This document shows, piece after piece, positions 1-7,965 of a stretch of 64,000 nucleotides of DNA; the first letter of the stretch is position 1; every line of letters starts with the position of its first letter. The notes beneath the pieces are model-generated. The model saw only the letters and a program-made list of their open reading frames with translations. It was not told the DNA's origin and ran no database searches. The stretch comes from Pseudomonas sp. Bc-h (GTDB lineage Bacteria > Pseudomonadota > Gammaproteobacteria > Pseudomonadales > Pseudomonadaceae). The translations under genes were made by a program, and so were the position numbers. The stretch is from positions 98,416 to 162,415 of the forward strand of contig NZ_MUIN01000012.1 of NCBI RefSeq assembly GCF_002080045.1, read 5' to 3'.

Positions 1-1138
1 GAAAGCGCGTTTCAACCGCGATATTGGAACCGAGCGAGCTGCCCAGTAGCTCCGACATGCCGCGAATCAACGTGCCGACATCCACCGGTTTGGGGTCCAG
101 TTCCTGACGTCGGGCGAACGCCAGCATGCGCTGGGTCAACGACGAGCCGCGCTGCGCTGCGGCGATGGCGTTCTCCACCAGCGAAAGGGTCTTCGGATCG
201 TCTCCCAGACGCTTCTTGACGATGCCCAGACTGCCGAGGATCACCGTCAGCAGATTGTTGAAGTCGTGAGCGATACCGCCAGTGAGCTGGCCGATGGATT
301 CCATTTTCTGCGATTGGTACAGCGCCTCCCGCGCTTCCTTCAGCGCAGTCTGCGCCTGAGCGCTGTCGGTGATGTCCCGGGTGATCTTGGCAAAGCCGAT
401 AAGGGCACCAGCGTCGTCGCGGATCGGGTCGATCACCACGTGCACCAGAAACCGCGAACCGTCCTTGCGTATGCGCCAGCCCTGCCCTTCGAACCGCCCT
501 TCGCGCTCGGCGATCTCCAGCGACCGCTGTGGCAAGCCCGCCTCGGCGTCCGGTGGCTCGAAGAACAGCGAAAAATGCCGGCCGATGACTTCGCTTGGCT
601 CGTAACCCTTGATCCGCTGGGCGCCAGCGTTCCAGGTGGTGATCACGCCCTTGGCGTCGAGCATGTACAGCGCGTAATCGGTGACGCCCTGCACCAACAG
701 ACTGAACTGCCGTTCGCTGTTGAGCAGCGCTTCCTGAGCCTGCTGGCGCTCGGTGAGGTCGCGGGTGACCTTGGCAAAACCGATCAACGTGCCGTCGCCG
801 GCATGAATGGGATCGATCACCACCGAGGCCCACAGCCGCGTGCCGTCCTTTCGCACTCGCCAGCCTTCTCCTTCGAAACGCCCGGAGGTCGCGGCGATTT
901 CAAGGGCTCTTGCCGGCATTCCCGCCAGACGATCTTCTTCGGTGTAGAACAGCGAAAACGAGCGACCGATGATGTCGGCCTCTTCGTATTGCTTGATACG
1001 CCGCGCGCCGGAGTTCCAGCTGCGCACGATGCCATTGATGTCGATCATGTAGATCGCATAGTCGAAAACCGCGTCGACCAGCAAACGGTAGCGGTCTTCC
1101 TGGGAAAGCAATGCGGACGACGGCGCAGGCTGTTGCAT
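1..1138 (-). CDS. PAS-PAS sensor histidine kinase, partial (3' end off the left edge)
   Basis: Reading the minus strand from the ATG at 1136-1138 gives 379 codons with no stop before the window edge. Two near-identical PAS domains occupy about residues 15-130 and 140-255; both contain an R(I/V)RKDG(T/S)R stretch and end in RD(L/I)T. A dimerisation/phosphoacceptor segment follows with the H-box IAHDFNNLL; the phospho-accepting His is about residue 291. There is no membrane segment, so it should be a cytoplasmic sensor. The ATP-binding domain, and any receiver, lie outside the window; the HDFNN type often carries a C-terminal receiver. TGAGG just upstream of the ATG is a fair ribosome site. It is the last visible gene of a leftward kaiC-like/regulator/kinase cassette, 101 bp after the regulator. 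The ligand is unknown. Confidence 0.9.
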   Translation of the reverse strand, partial: MQQPAPSSALLSQEDRYRLLVDAVFDYAIYMIDINGIVRSWNSGARRIKQYEEADIIGRSFSLFYTEEDRLAGMPARALEIAATSGRFEGEGWRVRKDGTRLWASVVIDPIHAGDGTLIGFAKVTRDLTERQQAQEALLNSERQFSLLVQGVTDYALYMLDAKGVITTWNAGAQRIKGYEPSEVIGRHFSLFFEPPDAEAGLPQRSLEIAEREGRFEGQGWRIRKDGSRFLVHVVIDPIRDDAGALIGFAKITRDITDSAQAQTALKEAREALYQSQKMESIGQLTGGIAHDFNNLLTVILGSLGIVKKRLGDDPKTLSLVENAIAAAQRGSSLTQRMLAFARRQELDPKPVDVGTLIRGMSELLGSSLGSNIAVETRF

Positions 1139-1239
1139 GATTGCCTCAGGCAATGAGTATGGCGTTGGGACATTATGGAGAAGTCATGAGTGAAAGCCCA
1201 CGCCTTGATGGACGCAACGGTCGCCCCGATCGATTCGCT

Positions 1240-1608
1240 TTACCGGGCGCCTGTTCCGAGCAACCCCCTGACCCGTGTCAGCACCGCCTGAATATCGAAC
1301 GGCTTGTCGAAAACTTCGACGAACAGATCCGGCCGCTCCTTGCCCAGATACCCTTGAGCGCCGCTCATGAGCATGATCGGTATATCGCCAAACGTCTCGC
1401 GCCCACGTACCGCCTCGGCCAGCTCAATGCCATTCATGCCCGGCATCATGTAGTCAGTGATGATCAGCTGAGGCTTTTCCCGGTCGAGGATGGTCAAAGC
1501 CCGCTGGCCGCTGCTGGCGGTCACCGTGAGATAGCCTTCGTCCTCAAGTGCGAAGCTGAGTATGTCGGCGATGAGGTATTCGTCGTCGACAATCAATATC
1601 GTAGTCAT
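1240..1608 (-). CDS. single-domain response regulator
   Basis: This is a 122-residue CheY-like receiver with no output domain. The acidic pocket is VDDE near residue 8, the phospho-acceptor is Asp52 in LIITDYMMPG, and the conserved Lys is Lys102 in FDKPF. I chose the ATG at 1606-1608 because GAGGG sits directly upstream; the frame stays open to 1635, giving nine more residues. It lies between the KaiC-like gene (51 bp upstream) and the PAS kinase (101 bp downstream), so it is probably a phosphotransfer partner of that kinase that passes the signal to another protein. There is no DNA-binding region, so it is not itself a transcription factor. Confidence 0.92.
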   Translation of the reverse strand: MTTILIVDDEYLIADILSFALEDEGYLTVTASSGQRALTILDREKPQLIITDYMMPGMNGIELAEAVRGRETFGDIPIMLMSGAQGYLGKERPDLFVEVFDKPFDIQAVLTRVRGLLGTGAR

Positions 1609-1659
1609 GACGCCCTCGATCCGCTCAACGCGCATTGAGGGACATGGCGACCGCGATGT

Positions 1660-3081
1660 TTACGCGTTGCTGTTGTCGCCAGGGGCATGAAATCGAACCT
1701 TCTTCACGTCTAGACCCTGCTCACCGATGGACACTTCCAGCAGCGAGGGGTCATAGGGATTGTCTCTGATTTTAAGAATCGACAATTGGCGTTTAAGTTC
1801 AGCCGGTTCTTGCACGAAACGCAGGAGCAACAGATTGTCGACGATGCCCGACATGTCGGGTGCCGGCGCGTCCATTTCGCCCCCCAGCAAACTCCGTACT
1901 TCCCAAGAGGCCACCACCGTCACATCGCGCGCGCGCAGTTCTCCCATTAGCGCTGTGTACAGGTCCAGCATCCGGGTCTTGTCAGCCGCTGCGCGAGTCA
2001 TCCCGCCCAGGCTGTCGAGAAATACGCGCTTGATCGATTTTTCTTCGACGACGCGCAGCAGCTCCATGGCCAGCTTGTCGACGAGCTCCGTTGTGATCGA
2101 CTTCCACAGGATGGTCAGCGCCCCGGACGCTTCAAGGGCGCTGAAGTCCACACCCAGTGACGCGGCCTTCATGCGCAGTCGCTGTGGCGATTCGTAAAAG
2201 CCGAAATGCAGCCCAGGCTCCTGCACGGTGGATTCGCCGAGAAAATTGATGCCGAACGAGGTTTTTCCGGAACCGGAGGGGCCGAGCAACAGCGTCACCG
2301 ACGACTGCATCAGCCCTCCTCCGATCAGCGGGTCCAACGATGCCACACCGCTGGAGACGACGGAGAAATGATCGCTGTCGCGCATGGCCGAGCAAGTGAC
2401 GACGCTCTCCAGCCGCGGATACACGACCAGGCCGTTTTCGGTGATCTCACATTCATGGGCACCGGGGATTGCGCCGCTGCCGCGGGTCTTGCGCATCTTG
2501 ATGCGGCGTATGGACCGGGTTCCGACCAGTTCCTCGCCCAGCTCCAGCACGCCATCGACCATGGTGTGTTCTGGGCTGCCGTCGTCCAGCTGCGAGCTGG
2601 TCAGGAAGAAAACGGTGCAGCCGGCGAAGGCCGCATGGCCCTGCAACTCGGAAATGAAGCGCTTGGTGTTGAGTGGCGAATCAGCCTTGGAACGTGCGTT
2701 CAGCAGACCGTCGAGAATCATCACCGTGGACTTCTGGCGCACGATCTCGCGACGCAGCAGCTTGACGACTTCATCGAGGCCGTCGTTTTCCATGGTGTCG
2801 AAGGCGCTGACGAACTGGATCTGATCACCGATTTTGGTCTTGTCGAAAAAGCTCAGGGTCGACAGGAACTGAAACAGCCGCTCATGGGGCTCGGCCAGCA
2901 GGGTCGCGAACAGAACGCGGCCGCCGTTGTTGGTGTGATTGAAACCGATCTGGTTGGCCAGGATGGTTTTACCGGACCCCGGACGACCTTGAATAATGTA
3001 CGAGGACCCGGCGACGAACCCTCCCTTCAGCAGCTCATCGAGTCCTTCAATGCCGCTCTGAAGGCGTTTTAGCTGGTTCAA
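1660..3081 (-). CDS. KaiC-like tandem RecA-fold ATPase
   Basis: This 473-residue protein has two KaiC domains. Domain 1 has the Walker A GRPGSGKT at residues 32-39 and a Walker B-like strand VMILDGLL near 120. Domain 2 has GPSGSGKT at 267-274 and RVFLDSLGG near 352. The length is close to cyanobacterial KaiC (about 519). Position 64-65 of domain 1 reads AE where KaiC usually has the paired catalytic glutamates; domain 2 keeps one Glu in FGFYESPQ. I see no obvious Ser-Thr pair matching the KaiC autophosphorylation site. No KaiA or KaiB gene is visible. It heads an operon with a receiver and a PAS kinase, which suggests signalling or stress control rather than a clock; that is inference. Confidence 0.92.
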   Translation of the reverse strand: MNQLKRLQSGIEGLDELLKGGFVAGSSYIIQGRPGSGKTILANQIGFNHTNNGGRVLFATLLAEPHERLFQFLSTLSFFDKTKIGDQIQFVSAFDTMENDGLDEVVKLLRREIVRQKSTVMILDGLLNARSKADSPLNTKRFISELQGHAAFAGCTVFFLTSSQLDDGSPEHTMVDGVLELGEELVGTRSIRRIKMRKTRGSGAIPGAHECEITENGLVVYPRLESVVTCSAMRDSDHFSVVSSGVASLDPLIGGGLMQSSVTLLLGPSGSGKTSFGINFLGESTVQEPGLHFGFYESPQRLRMKAASLGVDFSALEASGALTILWKSITTELVDKLAMELLRVVEEKSIKRVFLDSLGGMTRAAADKTRMLDLYTALMGELRARDVTVVASWEVRSLLGGEMDAPAPDMSGIVDNLLLLRFVQEPAELKRQLSILKIRDNPYDPSLLEVSIGEQGLDVKKVRFHAPGDNSNA

Positions 3082-3230
3082 ATTTGCTTCCTCCGCTGGT
3101 GGACATCAGCGTAGCGACTGGCGCAGATCGTGCGCACGACGAAAGAACGCATTCTTCCGCGTTTGGCAGCGCTTTCCAAGAACAAATCACTATTCGTGAC
3201 ACAGACTTACCGCGCACTACCGAGTGACCC

Positions 3231-3413
3231 TCAACTATCTCGGCGCTGCCCGGAGTCCTTTTGCTCTTCCACACAGCCTTCGGTTTCGGCTTTGGACTGC
3301 TCGCTGCGGCGCTCCGGATCGTCCGGTTTTATCGGCGCTGACAGTGGGTATTCCGGCGTGTCGTCCGGCGCGGATTCAGGAACAGGAGGATTGGCGGGGG
3401 TTTTCTGGCTCAT
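3231..3413 (-). CDS. small proline-rich hypothetical protein
   Basis: A 60-residue protein from the ATG at 3411-3413. The frame is open to a GTG at 3458, which would add 15 residues; neither start has a strong ribosome site. The product is hydrophilic and low in complexity, rich in Pro, Glu, Asp and Ser, with no membrane segment or cysteine pair, and is probably disordered. I do not recognise a family. It lies on the same strand as the KaiC-like gene, 149 bp upstream of it, so it could be co-transcribed. It may not be a real gene. Confidence 0.4.
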   Translation of the reverse strand: MSQKTPANPPVPESAPDDTPEYPLSAPIKPDDPERRSEQSKAETEGCVEEQKDSGQRRDS

Positions 3414-3861
3414 GGCCACTGACTCGTTTTTTATGAATGCAGTGGTTGGAGTACGCACGGATCGATACGTGCGTTTTATTCATTCACAACGATGGGTGCA
3501 ATCACGGTTTTTCACATGACAACAAAGGCAAGCCGGACCGCTACAAGGGTTTTATGCCAGGTGAAGGTTTCGGGCTGAACACCAGTCCCTGTGGGAGAAG
3601 CTGGAGCTGTGCGACAGCCGCGATGGCGTCGTGACAGTTAGCTTATGTGCCAACTGACGCACCGCTATCGTCCGAATCGCGGCCCGTACCGTCGTGACCT
3701 CCGGCGTCTCCCACAGAGATCACTTCAGGACGCACTATCAGCGTTGGCTTTGATTTTCGTGCGCACCCGATCAAACATCACGCAGCGGCCGGCGGTGGCG
3801 TCTTCAAGATCGTCGCCGCCGGCAAACGGAACGCCGCGCGGCCGGACGGCTACACATGCGG
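3414..3861. other. intergenic region with one REPIN
   Basis: About 450 bp between two leftward genes. It holds one complete REPIN at 3591-3714 and no supported gene. A TTTTTCAC motif at 3508-3515 resembles the core of a ColR site but faces no rightward gene. The rest shows nothing recognisable. Confidence 0.5.
3591..3714 (+). repeat. REPIN, same family as the 19249-19679 cluster
   Basis: About 124 bp beginning GTGGGAGAAGCTGGAGC and ending GGCGTCTCCCAC, with two REP arms in opposite orientation around a short non-conserved middle. It is the only copy of this family outside the 19.2-19.8 kb cluster and lies in the opposite orientation to those copies. Such elements are normally mobilised in trans by a RAYT transposase; none is present in the window. 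Confidence 0.75.
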
Positions 3862-5112
3862 CTAAACCAAGTCAGCCAGGCACTGCTCGAGAATATCGAG
3901 CCCTTCGTTGAGTACCTCAGGCTCGATGGTCAGTGGCGCCAGCAAGCGAATGATGTGCCGCGACTTGCCGCTGGGCATGAGCAGCAGGCCGCGATTTCTT
4001 GCTGCTTCGAGCAACTGCGCCATTTGCGCGGTGGCCGGTTTGCCTTCCGTGGTCAGCAGCTCGATACCGCGCATCGCGCCAACGCCAGTCAAGCGGCCCA
4101 GATACGGCGAGAGTTTGCGTGCTTGCCATTGCTCGTAACGTGCGAGCAAGGTCACTGAGTACTGCTCGCTCCACCCCGCAAGGTTGGCATCGGTCATTTC
4201 GTCCAGCGTCGCCAGGCCCGCTGCACAGGCAATCGGGTTACCGGAATAGGTGCCGCCAAGCCCGCCTTTGGGCAGCGTGTCCATCAGCTGCTTGCGTCCC
4301 ACCACCGCCCCCAGCGGTAGGCCGCCTGCGATACTTTTACCCAGCAGCAACAGATCCGGTTCGATACCCAGGCGGCTGAAGGCAAAACGATCGCCGGTAC
4401 GGCCGAAGCCCGACTGGATTTCGTCGATGATCAGAACGATGCCCTTGTCATCACAAAGTTTACGCAGCGCCTGTGCGAACTCGATGTCCAGCGCAAGGAA
4501 ACCGCCCTCGCCCTGCACCGGCTCGACGATGAAACAGGCCACTTCATCAATATCGATTTCCACGCTGAACAACCGCTCCATGGCCTTCAACGCTTCGGCG
4601 AGCGTGACGCCATTGTCCGCGCTCGGGTAAGGCAGGTGAAATACCGGCCCCGGCAATACGCCGACTTTCTGTTTGTACGGGGCGACCTTGCCGTTGAGAT
4701 TCAATGTGGCGAGGGTGCGCCCGTGAAAGGCGCCATCGAAGGCGATCACCGCCGACTTGCCGGTGTGGCCACGGACGATTTTCAAGGCGTTCTCCGCCGC
4801 TTCCGCACCACTGTTGGTCAGCATGCCGCTCACCGGATAACTGACCGGGATAAATGCCGCCAAGCGCTCGATGAATTGCTGATACGGCACATGGGGCGCG
4901 GCATTGAACGCGTAATGGGTCATGCGCTGCGCCTGCTCGCAAATCGCGGCGACGATCTTCGGATGGCAGTGGCCCAGATTCAACACGCCAATGCCGCCGA
5001 CAAAATCGATGTAGCGCTTTCCATCGACATCCCAGACCTCGGCGTTTTTTCCGTGGGAGAGACTGACGGCATGAACGAAGGAAATGGAGTTGCTGACAGA
5101 AGGAAAAGCCAT
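3862..5112 (-). CDS. class III PLP aminotransferase, 4-aminobutyrate aminotransferase-like
   Basis: 416 residues from the ATG at 5110-5112; the frame stays open 78 bp further upstream, but MAFPSVSNS is the usual family N-terminus. Family marks are NSGAEAAENALK near residue 100, the cofactor-contacting IIDEIQSGFGRTG near 230, and the PLP lysine Lys259 in LLGKSIAGGLPLG. Relatives move the omega-amino group of 4-aminobutyrate, 5-aminovalerate or similar amines to 2-oxoglutarate. No succinate-semialdehyde dehydrogenase or permease is adjacent, so the amine substrate is not fixed by context. It diverges from the arn operon across a 682 bp gap. Confidence 0.88.
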   Translation of the reverse strand: MAFPSVSNSISFVHAVSLSHGKNAEVWDVDGKRYIDFVGGIGVLNLGHCHPKIVAAICEQAQRMTHYAFNAAPHVPYQQFIERLAAFIPVSYPVSGMLTNSGAEAAENALKIVRGHTGKSAVIAFDGAFHGRTLATLNLNGKVAPYKQKVGVLPGPVFHLPYPSADNGVTLAEALKAMERLFSVEIDIDEVACFIVEPVQGEGGFLALDIEFAQALRKLCDDKGIVLIIDEIQSGFGRTGDRFAFSRLGIEPDLLLLGKSIAGGLPLGAVVGRKQLMDTLPKGGLGGTYSGNPIACAAGLATLDEMTDANLAGWSEQYSVTLLARYEQWQARKLSPYLGRLTGVGAMRGIELLTTEGKPATAQMAQLLEAARNRGLLLMPSGKSRHIIRLLAPLTIEPEVLNEGLDILEQCLADLV

Positions 5113-5333
5113 GCTCAAGCGTCCTGCGGACAATGGGAATGGCTTATCTAAACGAGTGTGGTGTGTCTCCCACAAGCGAAATAAAGGCAACGGTTCATTC
5201 CACCAAGGACTGACCTCGTCGTCTGGTGCCCGCTCTGCGCTGGCTTACTTGTTGATAGCCCAATTCCAAATGGGCCCGGAACCGCAATAACGAACGCACT
5301 TTATCAGGACTTGCTCAGCCCGATTTCATGGGC

Positions 5334-5350
5334 TTTCAGTTTCCGTTCAG
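5334..5350 (+). promoter_or_regulatory. candidate PhoP box upstream of arnB
   Basis: The direct repeat TTTCAG-N5-GTTCAG matches the Pseudomonas PhoP-type repeat (G/T)TTCAG-N5-GTTCAG as I recall it. The hexamer TACGCT follows 11 bp downstream, the position of a -10 in PhoP-activated promoters. PhoP-PhoQ control of arn under low magnesium is established in Pseudomonas aeruginosa; its role here is inferred from the match. The box lies about 445 bp from the arnB start. Confidence 0.5.
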
Positions 5351-5551
5351 CTTGCTCGGCGTACGCTCTCTCTCATACCCGGAAGAAGCGTTGCGTTTGG
5401 ATTGCCCGGACGAAAAGAGCTTTCAATACTCACCTGAACCCCAGGCGGGACAAGCGCTGCCCAGAAGAAACTGCTGAGCTTATTCGATAAATATGACTGT
5501 CACGTTTCAATCTCTAATTGGCCAGGTATTCACAAAAAAACAACACTTCAC

Positions 5552-5590
5552 TGATGAAAAGCCCACGGGATATAAACGAAATTTTCATCA
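5552..5590. repeat. perfect 9-bp inverted repeat in the arnB leader
   Basis: TGATGAAAA at 5552-5560 and TTTTCATCA at 5582-5590 are exact complements separated by 21 bp. They lie in the AT-rich part of the leader, about 205 bp before arnB. It could be an operator or an RNA hairpin; no T-tract follows, so it is not a classic terminator. Confidence 0.45.
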
Positions 5591-5794
5591 ATACGCTTTT
5601 ATTGTTTCCATTATTAAACACCGTTACTAGCGGGTGGCCAGCGCTGTAATAAATAGTGCAAAAACGCTGTCATTGCATGTATTCAAAGGCCCCTTAGAGT
5701 GGCCTGGCTTCAACTCCCTATAAACGAACGCCTTATTTCGGTGGGCACCTGCGTACCCGCTCGCCCAGACATTGATGAATGCCGGAGGATGTAC

Positions 5795-6955
5795 ATGAGT
5801 CAGGACTTTCTTGCTTTTTCTCGCCCCAGCATGGGCGACGAGGAAGTCGCTGCGGCCAGCCGAGTGCTGCGTTCGGGATGGATCACCACCGGCCCGGAGT
5901 GCCAGCGCCTGGAACAGCAATTCGCCGAGCGTTGCGGCGCACAACAGGCAGTGGCTTTGTCGTCGGCCACCGGCGCCATGCACATTACCCTGCTGGCGCT
6001 GGGTATCGGCCCCGGTGACGAGGTGATCACACCCTCGCAGACCTGGGTTTCCACCGCCAACATGATCTGCCTGCTGGGCGCGACCCCGGTATTCGTCGAT
6101 GTCGACCGCGACACCCTGATGACCGACGCTGCACGTATCGAGCGCGCGATCACGCCTCGTACCAAGGCCATCATTCCTGTGCATTACGCCGGTGCCGCGT
6201 TCGATCTGGACCCGCTCTATGCGCTGGCGCAGCGACACGGTATTGCCGTGGTCGAAGACGCTGCCCACGCTGCCGGCACTCGTTACAAGGACCGGCCGGT
6301 CGGCGCTCGCGGCACGGCGATTTTTTCGTTTCATGCGATCAAGAACATGACCTGCGCCGAGGGCGCGATGTTCGTCAGCGACGATCCGCAACTGGCGGAT
6401 CGGGTTCGCCGCCTGAAATTCCACGGCCTGGGCGTCGACGCCTATGATCGTCTGACCCACGGCCGCAAACCCCAGGCCGAGGTGATCGAGCCTGGCTTCA
6501 AATACAACCTGGCCGACATCAACGCCGCCATCGCCCTGGTTCAGCTGGACCGTCTGGACGCCATCAACGCCCGACGCAGCGAGCTTGCCAATCGCTACCT
6601 CGAGCGTCTGGCTGGCAGCCCGGTCCAGCCCCTCGCGCAACCGCACTACCACCAGCATCACGCCTGGCACCTGTTCATCCTGCGCATCGACGCCGAACGC
6701 TGCGGTCTGGACCGTGATGCCTTCATGAAAGCCCTGCAAGCGCAAAACATCGGCAGCGGCATTCATTTCATCGCCACCCACCTGCACAGCTATTACCGCC
6801 AGCGGTTTCCCGATGTGCGCCTGCCCGAGACCGAATGGAACTCGTCGCGCCTGTGCTCTATCCCGCTGTTCCCAGACATGACCCTTGCCGACGTCGACCG
6901 CGTCGTCGGGGCCATTGAATCGGCCATCGCAACCAAGGGGGAATCGCGCCCGTGA
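5795..6955 (+). CDS. arnB: UDP-4-amino-4-deoxy-L-arabinose aminotransferase ArnB
   Basis: ArnB is a PLP enzyme of the DegT/DnrJ/EryC1 fold that transfers the amino group of glutamate to UDP-4-keto-arabinose, giving UDP-L-Ara4N in the cytoplasm. The product is 386 residues. Marks are SRPSMGDEE and SGWITTGPE near the N-terminus, VVEDAAHAAG near 150, and the PLP lysine Lys183 in FHAIKNMTCAEG. I chose the ATG at 5795 because GGAGGA lies just upstream; the frame is open back to 5699 but that stretch looks non-coding. It is the first gene of the arn operon and overlaps arnC by 4 bp. Confidence 0.97.
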   Translation: MSQDFLAFSRPSMGDEEVAAASRVLRSGWITTGPECQRLEQQFAERCGAQQAVALSSATGAMHITLLALGIGPGDEVITPSQTWVSTANMICLLGATPVFVDVDRDTLMTDAARIERAITPRTKAIIPVHYAGAAFDLDPLYALAQRHGIAVVEDAAHAAGTRYKDRPVGARGTAIFSFHAIKNMTCAEGAMFVSDDPQLADRVRRLKFHGLGVDAYDRLTHGRKPQAEVIEPGFKYNLADINAAIALVQLDRLDAINARRSELANRYLERLAGSPVQPLAQPHYHQHHAWHLFILRIDAERCGLDRDAFMKALQAQNIGSGIHFIATHLHSYYRQRFPDVRLPETEWNSSRLCSIPLFPDMTLADVDRVVGAIESAIATKGESRP

Positions 6956-7965
6956 AACACTACCCCATCAACCGCGTGTCGATCGTCATCCCGGTCTACA
7001 ACGAAGAACAGAGCCTGCCCGAGTTGCTTCGCCGCACTGAAGCTGCGTGCGCACAGCTGGCTCAGCCGGCGGAAATCATTCTGGTGGATGACGGCAGTCG
7101 TGACGAATCCGCCGAGATTCTGCTGCAAGCCAGCCAGCGGCAGGGCAGCCCGTTTGTCGCCGTCATTCTCAACCGCAACTACGGCCAGCACGCGGCAATT
7201 ATGGCCGGCTTCGGCCAGTGCAAGGGTGACCTGGTGATTACTCTGGACGCCGACCTGCAAAACCCGCCGGAGGAAATTCCACGGCTGGTCAAGCTCGCCG
7301 AGCAGGGTTATGACGTCATCGGCACCGTGCGCGGCAACCGTCAGGATTCGGCCCTGCGCCGCTGGCCGTCGAAACTGATCAACCTTGCGGTGCAGCGCTC
7401 GACCGGCGTGGCGATGACCGACTACGGCTGCATGCTGCGGGCCTACCGGCGCAGCATCGTCGACGCCATGCTCGCCTGCAGCGAGCGCAGCACGTTCATC
7501 CCGATTCTCGCCAACAGTTTCGCCCGTCACACCACTGAAATCGTGGTGACGCATGCTGAGCGCGAGCATGGGGAATCCAAATACAGCGCAATGAAGCTGA
7601 TCAATCTGATGTTCGACCTGGTCACCTGCATGACCACGACGCCGTTACGGCTGCTGAGCATCATCGGTTTCAGCATGGCGTTTCTGGGCGTCGCGTTCGC
7701 GTCGCTGCTGATCGTGTTGCGTCTGATATTCGGTGCGCCCTGGGCGGGTCACGGCACGTTCGTGTTGTTTGCCGTGCTGTTCGTCTTCACCGGTGGCCAG
7801 TTCATCGGCATGGGGCTGCTGGGTGAATACCTGGGCCGCATGTACAGCGACGTGCGTGCCCGCCCGCGGTTCTTCATCGAGAAGGTCGTGCGCGGCACCT
7901 CTGCCACGCCTGCCGCGAGCAAAGCCGACTCCCCCGCCCCCCTGTTCAACAAGGTCGCCCCATGA
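6952..7965 (+). CDS. arnC: undecaprenyl-phosphate Ara4FN transferase ArnC
   Basis: A 337-residue GT2-family glycosyltransferase. It moves formylated Ara4N from UDP to undecaprenyl phosphate on the inner face of the cytoplasmic membrane. The GT-A domain starts SIVIPVYNEEQSLPEL; the metal-binding DXD-type motif is TLDADLQNPPEE near residue 95. Two C-terminal membrane helices (about 230-260 and 265-290) follow. It starts with GTG inside the arnB stop (GTGA overlap), which implies coupled translation, and it overlaps arnA by 4 bp. Confidence 0.97.
   Translation: MKHYPINRVSIVIPVYNEEQSLPELLRRTEAACAQLAQPAEIILVDDGSRDESAEILLQASQRQGSPFVAVILNRNYGQHAAIMAGFGQCKGDLVITLDADLQNPPEEIPRLVKLAEQGYDVIGTVRGNRQDSALRRWPSKLINLAVQRSTGVAMTDYGCMLRAYRRSIVDAMLACSERSTFIPILANSFARHTTEIVVTHAEREHGESKYSAMKLINLMFDLVTCMTTTPLRLLSIIGFSMAFLGVAFASLLIVLRLIFGAPWAGHGTFVLFAVLFVFTGGQFIGMGLLGEYLGRMYSDVRARPRFFIEKVVRGTSATPAASKADSPAPLFNKVAP

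Larger units (their letters stand above)
5113..5794. other. long divergent control region upstream of arnB
   Basis: 682 bp separate the aminotransferase start from arnB. The right part (about 5480-5640) is clearly AT-rich compared with its surroundings. It contains a PhoP-like direct repeat at 5334-5350, a TACGCT hexamer at 5362-5367 spaced as a possible -10, and a perfect 9-bp inverted repeat at 5552-5560/5582-5590. If transcription starts just after the hexamer, arnB has a leader of about 420 nt. A 31-codon frame starts at 5554 but has no ribosome site. I see no supported gene. Confidence 0.6.

Noticed and set aside
266..1156. 296-codon plus-strand frame opposite the PAS kinase
   Set aside because: It is antisense to a clear PAS-HisKA kinase and has no recognisable domain; long antisense frames are expected at this GC content.
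3501..3515. ColR-like site ATCACGGTTTTTCAC
   Set aside because: It has one mismatch to the recalled motif and no rightward gene downstream.
5699..5794. N-terminal extension of arnB by 32 codons
   Set aside because: The upstream GTG has no ribosome site, whereas the ATG at 5795 has GGAGGA and gives the family N-terminus.
5627..6787. 386-codon minus-strand frame opposite arnB
   Set aside because: Antisense shadow of arnB with low-complexity Gly/Arg/His-rich sequence.
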